Shown one piece after another: positions 58,701 through 64,000 of a stretch of 64,000 bases of DNA (its first letter is position 1; each line of letters opens with the position of its first letter). The notes below the pieces were generated by a model, which did no database searches, had not been told where the DNA came from, and worked only from the letters and a program-made list of their open reading frames with translations. Both the position numbers and the translations under genes were made by a program. Source of the DNA: Strigamia acuminata (taxonomy: Eukaryota; Arthropoda; Chilopoda; Geophilomorpha; Linotaeniidae); assembly GCA_949358305.1 (NCBI GenBank), contig OX442314.1, positions 34,033,608 to 34,097,607 of the forward strand, written 5' to 3'.

Positions 58701-59526
58701 TATTAAGATCATGCTTAGGATTTTTACTTTTGAGCACGATCATTGGGACAGATGCATTGATCAAATTAATTTTGCATTGCACTCTGCACCAAATGTGTCT
58801 ACCGGTTTTACACCAGCAATGCTGACGTATGGCAAGGAAATACGACCTTTTTGGGACAATCGAGATGTGTCTTACGACACCCCATTCGACCCAGAAAGAC
58901 CTTTTGACGCTGCCAGAATGCTAGTCGCTAGACACCAAACTCTGATTGCTGCAGCTCTTAAAAATAAGAGTCTGGCCCAAGCAAAACAGAAAGGATATTA
59001 CGACCGACACCGCAGTGACGAGACATTCGAGGTTGGAGATTTGGTTCTGCTAAAAACTCATCCCCTGTCCAATGCTGCTAATCGGTATGCTGCATCCCTC
59101 GAAGATCGCTTTGAAGGACCATATGTAATTACCAAAGTTTACAATCCAAATGTATATGTTTTAGCTAAACCAATAACTTTACAAGTTAAAGGCTCTTACA
59201 ATATTGTACAATTGAGAAGGTTCATTCCTTCGGAAGAAAAAGCTCAGTGGCCTATTCAAGACAAGGATGATGAAGAAGTTCCTGAGAACCAACCTGCAAA
59301 TACTGGAGCAGCAACAATCTTGCCACAACCAGTACGACCAGTGGATACGGATATCGCAATCAAATTGCCAACACCCGTAAAACCTTGGAGAAATCCAAAG
59401 AAGAACAGGAATTTGCCCCTGCCGAACATGGATTTGCAAAAACCCACGGCAGCGTGGCCAAAACCGAATTTGAATTCAAAAAGACCTCAAAGGAATCACA
59501 CAATACCAATACGATATCGTGATTGA
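55735..59526 (+). CDS. Gypsy Pol polyprotein (protease, RT, RNase H, integrase)
   Basis: 1263 open codons in the -1 frame relative to gag, with no ATG at the start, as expected for a frameshift product. Domains in order: aspartic protease with MDTGATH (about residue 93), reverse transcriptase (LDLTKGYYQI, MPFGLCNAP, catalytic YLDDI at about 431), RNase H (HTDAS at about 578, TTDLECLAVVWA, TDHHALRFL), integrase HHCC zinc finger (H...H, CDRCQRC, about 821-860), and a core with IGIDLIG, SDNGPQF and TERVNR as the D-D-E (about 888, 948, 983). A C-terminal GPY-like stretch EDRFEGPYVI follows. No break was seen. Confidence 0.95.
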   Translation: MATNDGKRGGAVARDNRVTDDCALTIILVPTIEDMEDSLFDVSSPKEPDPRIVFSTKPEIDHVNVALKSGRSITPLPYIKATLNGLKVTALMDTGATHRYISGGMLKKLDLLRFMTPFLTNRVVYTGDRPTRPIGTITMPLKWQGGELPVTFTVLPSASEFILLGCSWIMENRIVINLTQREYFHLDFPHETFPFDDPPSPEEMGNAIMDKWDALVTESKNPSVSSAELSERLLARSNLSAKQRFQISQLVNKHRHVFSDKAGCHPTLEHPIPTGDAPPFKCKDRPMNPKKAEIYRELVAELLRDGWAEPCEGSYKNPPVIVAKKDGGYRLCIDFRWLNKITIKDVYQMPSISMILACLGGKKFFSTLDLTKGYYQIKLKPSDKRKTAFSTSDGTYQFTRMPFGLCNAPSAFQRMMDQVLGKAQHKWALAYLDDIIIFSDSFEEHLQHLDDILSKLDANKLTASPSKSFLCPEELNFLGFTMSNGNYSPNNDKVEAIIDYPTPSSVKQLQRFIGMVGFYAALIPKLSITQKPFFALLKKDVKWQWSEECNTAFEYLKNQLAVGIMLPLPDFARNFTIHTDASGGGLGAVLMQLDDHGALRPVAYASRTLQGAENNYSTTDLECLAVVWAVDKFKPYIEYSEFQVETDHHALRFLMTMENPAGRLARWAMKLQNENFTIKYRKGTDNQVADALSRVSLDNGNPLEGKATLEEVMEPVALAYLSNEIDDSMSFENIISQQRADKHLSKLIEWLELGDDQPRPELPKFLEDKQYDCTLTRKGMLIIYAPFKTDFFVEEEEDLGTGFKIFIPPSLQLTALQLIHDHPMAGHGGIEVTLERLKRVYFWPGMQKDVKHHVASCDRCQRCKPIQRKPKGLMIPTSPKIGRFEKIGIDLIGPLPRTSNRNRFILVIVDYATGWMEATPLRSSKMVVIAPILKRFFSNHGCPRFMLSDNGPQFISDVYQTLCDDAGVVPLKTTPYHPQTNLTERVNRNIKIMLRIFTFEHDHWDRCIDQINFALHSAPNVSTGFTPAMLTYGKEIRPFWDNRDVSYDTPFDPERPFDAARMLVARHQTLIAAALKNKSLAQAKQKGYYDRHRSDETFEVGDLVLLKTHPLSNAANRYAASLEDRFEGPYVITKVYNPNVYVLAKPITLQVKGSYNIVQLRRFIPSEEKAQWPIQDKDDEEVPENQPANTGAATILPQPVRPVDTDIAIKLPTPVKPWRNPKKNRNLPLPNMDLQKPTAAWPKPNLNSKRPQRNHTIPIRYRD
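55750..55800 (+). promoter_or_regulatory. -1 ribosomal frameshift signal between gag and pol
   Basis: The heptamer GGGAAAC (55750-55756) is in the exact X XXY YYZ register of gag (codons GGA at 55751 and AAC at 55754). It is followed by an 8-nt spacer and a perfect 7-bp stem GCAGTCG (55765-55771) / CGACTGC (55794-55800) with a 22-nt loop. Slipping back one base moves ribosomes into the pol frame before the gag stop at 55787. Confidence 0.88.
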
Positions 59527-59730
59527 CCACTAGGGGGAACACCTTCGAATTCAAAAATCTGTTCGACCAATCACGAAACGATTACATAGCGTCTGCGGCC
59601 CTTGTGCGACGCACCCAAAACGTTTTTTTATAATACTTAACAAAGGAATCTGCACGAATTCATCATTCTCGCAGCGACAGGCAACTAGCAAGTTACTTTC
59701 CATTCTTTCTCGACTTCAAAACTATTCGAA
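59527..59730 (+). other. Spacer between pol and ORF3
   Basis: 204 nt without an ORF. ORF3 must be reached by a spliced or internal mRNA start, or by reinitiation. No acceptor was assigned with confidence, although a TTCTTTCTCGACTTCAAAAC tract precedes the ATG. Confidence 0.4.
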
Positions 59731-60894
59731 ATGGATAAATATCCAAAAGGAACCCGCACGAAATGTCCAGTATGCTTAGGAAAGAGATTCACGCGACACG
59801 AAAATTGCGCTTTTACGCAATGTGGGAATTGCCTGGGGAAAGGCCACGTGGACGAAAACCATCAACTGGAACGCTTTTTCGAAATCAACATGACCGTCCC
59901 CGGTGTGCCGATCTCAGACAAAAAACAAGAGATTAGTTGGATGCACGTACGTACACGCGCCGAACGAGACGCAGCTGAGAAGGCATTTTATGCCAAATCG
60001 GTCGCGTCAACTTCCACCAGACCGAACCCGAAGACTGTCCGATCGTCGAAAGAATTATCGACAAAGACGTCAACGAAAAAAATCGCTCAATCATCGGAGA
60101 AAACGACCAACATGAACCAAATGTCTCGTAAATCGACAAAGAGTTCGAAACCGTTTGTGAAAAAGATGACTGAACCGAAGGAATCGAATGGCAATAATTT
60201 GCCAAAAGCTGCGCCCGCCAAAACGGCGACTGCAGCCAGATCTGAAATCTCCCCAGCTCTCGTAAAAATAAGAGAGACGCTTCGTGCCCAAAATCCAACC
60301 TGGTCGAAAGACAAAGTGGTGACGATAGCGAAGGAAAAGCTAAAGTGGCAGAAAGTTGCGGATTATAAATTGGAACGAAGACTTCGCGCCGCTCTTGCCG
60401 CAGTTGAACGACCCGCGTGCTCGAACTCATCGGAAAAATCGCCGACGGAATTAGAATCGACCTGGAAATTGAAATTTCCTACAACTTCACTGCCACACAC
60501 AATCACGTCGGGTGAAGTAATCGAAATGACAGAATCTGTCGAAACCCCGGCGGTCGTGATGCCACCACTTTTCGGCGAACGACCGACAAACTTGACTTTC
60601 CAAGTGAGTCCGATTAATGACTCCAAGGAGGTCGCCGTCGAGGATATGACTAATACGCTCGACGCCATGGAAATCGAGCCATCCGAACCAGCTCAGCCGA
60701 TGATCGGGGAACCGCGAACGTCTCCTCCGCCCCTTCCGCCGCAAACGAAAACGGAAAAGAAAACCAGATCCGCCGCAAAGAAGGAAAAGAAAGTTCGACG
60801 AAACTTGGCGAAAGAACTGCCACACGTCGAAGAAGACAAACGCGAGGACGACGAAGATTTACCGCCAACACCCGGAAAATCGCTGGAATCGTAA
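59731..60894 (+). CDS. Gypsy ORF3: Cys/His-rich basic protein in the env position
   Basis: 387-residue ATG-started ORF of unknown family. The N-terminus holds a likely zinc-binding cluster: Cys12-x2-Cys15, His23, Cys26, Cys31-x2-Cys34 and GH39, with the CxxCLGKGH end like a knuckle. A Ser/Thr/Lys-rich linker (about 80-170) follows, then a helical basic segment (about 172-230, around WSKDKVVTIAKEKLKWQKV). The tail is proline-rich (SPPPLPP), then Lys/Arg-rich (KKTRSAAKKEKKVRR) and finally acidic. There is no signal peptide, transmembrane helix or furin-like site, so it is not an Env. A nucleic-acid-binding or nuclear accessory role is my inference. The deleted element at the left edge retains its last codons. 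Confidence 0.8.
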   Translation: MDKYPKGTRTKCPVCLGKRFTRHENCAFTQCGNCLGKGHVDENHQLERFFEINMTVPGVPISDKKQEISWMHVRTRAERDAAEKAFYAKSVASTSTRPNPKTVRSSKELSTKTSTKKIAQSSEKTTNMNQMSRKSTKSSKPFVKKMTEPKESNGNNLPKAAPAKTATAARSEISPALVKIRETLRAQNPTWSKDKVVTIAKEKLKWQKVADYKLERRLRAALAAVERPACSNSSEKSPTELESTWKLKFPTTSLPHTITSGEVIEMTESVETPAVVMPPLFGERPTNLTFQVSPINDSKEVAVEDMTNTLDAMEIEPSEPAQPMIGEPRTSPPPLPPQTKTEKKTRSAAKKEKKVRRNLAKELPHVEEDKREDDEDLPPTPGKSLES

Positions 60895-61414
60895 TAGTTC
60901 GAAGAAGAATTGGCCAGGTTTTGTTCGAAAAAACCTTTATAGTGCCAGAAATCGATTGTTGTTTACATTTTTTAAGTGTTTTTTCAATCTTAAATAGCAT
61001 TTAGTAGTAATAGTCCTAACTTTTATTAGAATCTAAGTATTTAAAAGTATTTATACTTACCATTTAATATTAAAATTGCTTAAATAATTACAAAAATCGT
61101 TAAAATTTAAAAATTCAAGTGTTTTATTCATGTTACAAGTGTTGTACAAATTTATTTTTCATAGTATCAAATTGTAGTATTCTCTTCATCCTGGGGGTAA
61201 GTGTGCGTTGTTTTTATCGGTGTTATTTCCCATTGTTACCTACTGGTGATCCGCGCTCTAGCTGTATCAGCTCATCCGCATTAAAGTCATCTGTTTATCT
61301 GTAAAAAAGAGAAGTAATGATTAGTTTATAATTAAAAATTAACTTTCAAACAACCACTTTCGTGATTGTGTTGAGGTACCCCTCTCAGTACTTACCTTTT
61401 TTAGGGGGGGGAGA
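60895..61414 (+). other. 3' untranslated region and polypurine tract of the gypsy element
   Basis: AT-rich sequence shared with about 1075-1576 of the deleted element (CTTTATAGTGCCAGAAAT, CATCCTGGGGGTAAGTGTG). It ends in the purine tract AGGGGGGGGAGA at 61403-61414, directly before the LTR. Confidence 0.85.
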
Positions 61415-62037
61415 TGTGACCGGCTGCCCGATCAGTCCGTTCACTTACCTGCAACACACGGCGCTTCCACGGCTCTCGCGCACCTCGTGTGTTTCTCGCG
61501 CGCACCTGACGCGGTCCCCCGCGCCAGGTGGAGCTGATGGTCGTTGGCTCCGCCAATTGGGAACCGGAAGTGCCCTTCCGGAAGTGGTCGGCCCCGCAGG
61601 AGGCCCAGAGAGTTCTCTTGCAACCAGCGTGGCGAACGGTCGCTTCTACGATCGCTCTTCCACACTGGCGAATATGACGAATCCGATTGGCGTGGCGACT
61701 CTGTCGCCCGCCGGGACTTGATAGTCCGTGTTCCCCGCGCCTGTCCTACGTTCTCCGTGAACGTAGCGACGACGCGGCCGAACAGTTTTCAGACCACGCG
61801 TGTCATTCGGCCAATGGCCGCCGTGCCACGCGGTCTTGTTAGGGATGGCTGTTTCTCAGCCATCGCATTGGGAAATGCACTGTAGAGACACCACATCATA
61901 CCCCTAGACATAATAAAGCTTACCTTAAACTAAACTTGTGTCTCTTGTGTATTTCGGAAGTGTATTTTATCGTGTGTGTTGTGTCCAGCGTCCCGTGGCT
62001 CTCCCCCGACCACGTGGCGTCCGTCCAAACACTCACA
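61415..62037 (+). repeat. 3' LTR of the intact gypsy element
   Basis: 623 bp, same sequence as the 5' LTR on reading both in full. Confidence 0.95.
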
Positions 62038-62041
62038 AATT

Positions 62042-62542
62042 GCCATATTTGTGTAGGAAAAATGTGTTCTTACAATACAAAATAAATGTAACTGCAACAT
62101 TCATGTGAAAATAAAAATACAACCGCATGAAAATGTACGATACCTATTTTTCACCAAAATAAAAGAAAAACATAAATTTAAAACAACATACTTAATGAAT
62201 GAATGAATGAAGCGGATAAATTCCACAGAAAACAAGTAAATCCAAACGCAAATGCGAGTCAAAACACCCAACCAAACCATACACGAAGCGACTGTGGCGC
62301 CGAACAAAGACCCATACGATTCTGCGGGGTTCACATTAATAAACACGGAAATTGGTTGACGACAGAACGGATCTCGACTCCACTTTAGGTGACGGGCGGA
62401 AATTATTTTTGCCGATCAAAAAATCAAGATAAACCAATTAAACTCACGGAAAAAATTAAAATTAAAAAAAAATAAAAAAAAATAAAAACAAACGTCTTGA
62501 ACTGCGGTTTTGGTCTCCATTTTCATTTATCAACCACACTCG
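62042..62542. other. Host sequence between two LTR elements
   Basis: No gene is firmly supported. The minus strand (62346-62101) is open over a hydrophobic stretch (VASCMVWLGVLTRICVWIYL) preceded by an acceptor-like CCCGCAG at about 62325. It could be an exon of a membrane protein but lacks any match I recognise. Confidence 0.25.
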
Positions 62543-64000
62543 TGTCTGGTACAGTATGTGAGATTTGCATTTTATCATTTATAATGTTTTATATAATATT
62601 TGTTAGTCACAGTATCATAGTGTTAAATTTATGTTATCCGAACAGTGCTTATTTTTATTTACAGTGTGTTATGTCATGTGCGTCATTAGTATGTGTCATA
62701 GTATTGTTCTTTTGTTGTATTAATTTTCATTTTAAATCAAAACATTAAGTTTGTATTCAGTTGCTGCTTGCTTTCAAAGAGTAAACATCTAAAAACACTT
62801 TGTGCCCAAAAAGAGAATACATTTATTTCTCCGTTGGTTTTCACTAACCAACACGAACCCACCGAGAGCAGTACCGGATCATCACACTGGTGTCAGAAGT
62901 GGGATGCGACACGAATAGATTCGACACGAATAGATGCGATACGAATAGATGCCGATTGATTGATTGCAATTGAAGCCATCCCATTTGAAGAATTTAAGAA
63001 CAATTAGACTATTTTGAAGAGGAAATATCCAGCAACAAGGAAAAGAAGAAAGAAGAGAAGAACATCCTACAGCTTGGAAGATCAGACAGCATTCATCAAG
63101 CAAGAATTTCTAAGTTACTTTAAAGTTTTTTAGTGAAATTTAAAGTAAGATATTTTTTCTAGTTGAAATAAGATTTTGCTTTGATTTGCTTATTTGATGT
63201 TTTGCTAGCTAGAATTACTAAAACTTTCGCTTGATTTGAAGTGCTCTGCTTACAATAGTATAGTTAGAAAATTAAGTAGAGTAGTTATTTAAACAAAATG
63301 GCGGATAATGATGATAATGAAGCACCAGTTCGCCCGCATGTCGGAACTTTAACCAATCTAGTTCCCTTCTTCTCAGGTGACGATGCACAGCCGACGAAAG
63401 TAAAAGAATTTTTTAATAGGCTTGAACAAGTAGGAAAAATGGGAAATTGGGATGATGATTTCTTGATTGGAGTTGCTAAATGTAGAATGCAAGGTGCAGC
63501 AGGTCATTATGTTTGGAATGAAGCAATTTTAATGGGAGTAGCTGATTATAAACAGTTTAGAAAATTAGTCATTGATCGATTTGATAAGAAACGATATATT
63601 ACTAAGATGGGATTATTTATGGATTGTAAACAAAAATTAAATGAGGACGTTGAGACTTATGCAACCAGAGTCCAAACATTAGGTTATGACACATTGGAAA
63701 TACCGGATGGAGAAGGCCCAGAACATGATGCTACGGTTAGAGTTTCAAAAGAATTGTTGAGTAAACAAATTAAATCACAATTTGTGTCAGGCTTAAGAGA
63801 ACCTGTTAGACGTTTTGTATTATCAAGAGATCCACAAACAATTGAAGAAGCAATTGATGTAGCGGTTCAAGAACAGTTAAATGAAGCTTTACCAAGTAAT
63901 AAAGCAAAAGTACAGACTGTAGAAGGTTCGAGCAGAGAAATTGCAGTTGTATTAGAAAGATTAGCCCAGGTAGAAATGAATTTAGCCAAACAAAGTTTGG
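62543..64000 (+). mobile_element. Second gypsy-like LTR element, 5' part only
   Basis: A primer-binding site TGGTGTCAGAAGTGGGAT at 62888-62905 follows a LTR end ATCATCACA (62886). The LTR start is uncertain and may be TGTCTGG at 62543. After the PBS there are three short repeats of ACACGAATAGATGCG type (about 62907-62957). A gag ORF follows and runs off the window. Unrelated to the 51201 element in LTR and Gag. Confidence 0.75.
63298..64000 (+). CDS. Gag of the second gypsy-like element (partial, runs off the window)
   Basis: ATG at 63298 opens a frame with no stop to base 64000 (234 codons). The sequence is a Ty3/gypsy Gag capsid-type (retrotrans_gag) region: LVPFFSGDDAQPTKVKEFFN near residue 20, a CRMQGAAGHYVW-like segment, a FRKLVIDRFDKKRYI block, and then QFVSGLREPVRRFVLSRDP. 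No zinc knuckle is reached before the window ends. Codon use is AT-rich, unlike the LTR of the neighbouring gypsy. Confidence 0.85.
   Translation, partial: MADNDDNEAPVRPHVGTLTNLVPFFSGDDAQPTKVKEFFNRLEQVGKMGNWDDDFLIGVAKCRMQGAAGHYVWNEAILMGVADYKQFRKLVIDRFDKKRYITKMGLFMDCKQKLNEDVETYATRVQTLGYDTLEIPDGEGPEHDATVRVSKELLSKQIKSQFVSGLREPVRRFVLSRDPQTIEEAIDVAVQEQLNEALPSNKAKVQTVEGSSREIAVVLERLAQVEMNLAKQSL

Larger units (their letters stand above)
51201..62037 (+). mobile_element. Full-length Ty3/gypsy retrotransposon with a third ORF (10.8 kb), young
   Basis: LTRs of 623 bp (51201-51823 and 61415-62037) that I read as identical, TGTGACC...ACTCACA. 4-bp target duplication AATT (51197-51200 and 62038-62041). 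Just after the 5' LTR, 51827-51844 (TGTGGGCCCGTCCAGGAT) resembles a tRNA-Pro primer-binding site with about three mismatches. The polypurine tract is AGGGGGGGGAGA (61403-61414). Internal order: a ~2.4-kb leader, gag, pol by -1 frameshift, ORF3, and a 3' untranslated region. All three frames are open, so the copy looks potentially active. Confidence 0.95.

Noticed and set aside
59731-60894. ORF3 as an env gene
   Set aside because: No signal peptide, transmembrane segment or cleavage motif is visible. The protein is charged and Cys/His-rich only at the N-terminus.
62101-62346. Hydrophobic minus-strand frame as a membrane-protein exon
   Set aside because: An acceptor-like site is present, but there is no recognised domain or partner exon, so the support is too weak for a gene call.

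Overview
The window is eukaryotic nuclear DNA. It has spliced genes with many very short introns (about 50-70 nt, GT...AG with T-rich acceptors), an AT-rich background and abundant LTR and DNA transposons. The gene content (a Toll-type TIR receptor, SMN, UTP6, RMI2, NIT2) and the BEL/Pao, Ty3/gypsy, MULE, hAT and PIF/Harbinger elements fit an arthropod. I cannot name the species from the sequence.

Layout. 1-2226 is the right end of an internally deleted gypsy element with its 3' LTR. 2230-5320 is dispersed repeat and two long minisatellites, followed by a MULE deletion derivative (5322-6176). 6776-21312 is the gene-rich island: RMI2 (+), an alpha-aspartyl dipeptidase (-), a broken RMI2 duplicate, UTP6 (-), an SR-protein-like gene or pseudogene (+), an intronless Toll receptor (+) and NIT2 omega-amidase (-). 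21400-37390 is transposon-rich: a Tc1/mariner transposase remnant, a foldback MITE built on CRE-like palindromes, a second MULE, a hAT-like element full of CGGTACC words, a duplicated block with TAF1-like exon fragments, and an apparently complete PIF/Harbinger transposon. 38596-39297 is an intronless SMN gene with a solo gypsy LTR just downstream. 41653-45853 is a BEL/Pao element with near-identical LTRs but a deleted pol. 51201-62037 is a full-length, apparently young gypsy element. The window ends inside the gag of another gypsy-like element (62543 to beyond 64000).

The host genes do not form one pathway. RMI2 acts in the BLM dissolvasome, UTP6 in the small-subunit processome, SMN in snRNP assembly, NIT2 and the dipeptidase in small-molecule metabolism, and Toll in immune or developmental signalling. 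The clearest local history is a duplicated RMI2/UTP6 convergent junction in which each copy kept only one of the two genes.

The most unusual system is the intact gypsy. It has 623-bp LTRs that read as identical, a 4-bp AATT target duplication, a canonical GGGAAAC -1 frameshift site placed in register 8 nt before a stem-loop, and a third 387-codon ORF in the env position. That ORF encodes a Cys/His-rich, basic, non-membrane protein. A related, deleted copy at the left edge keeps the last codons of the same ORF3.
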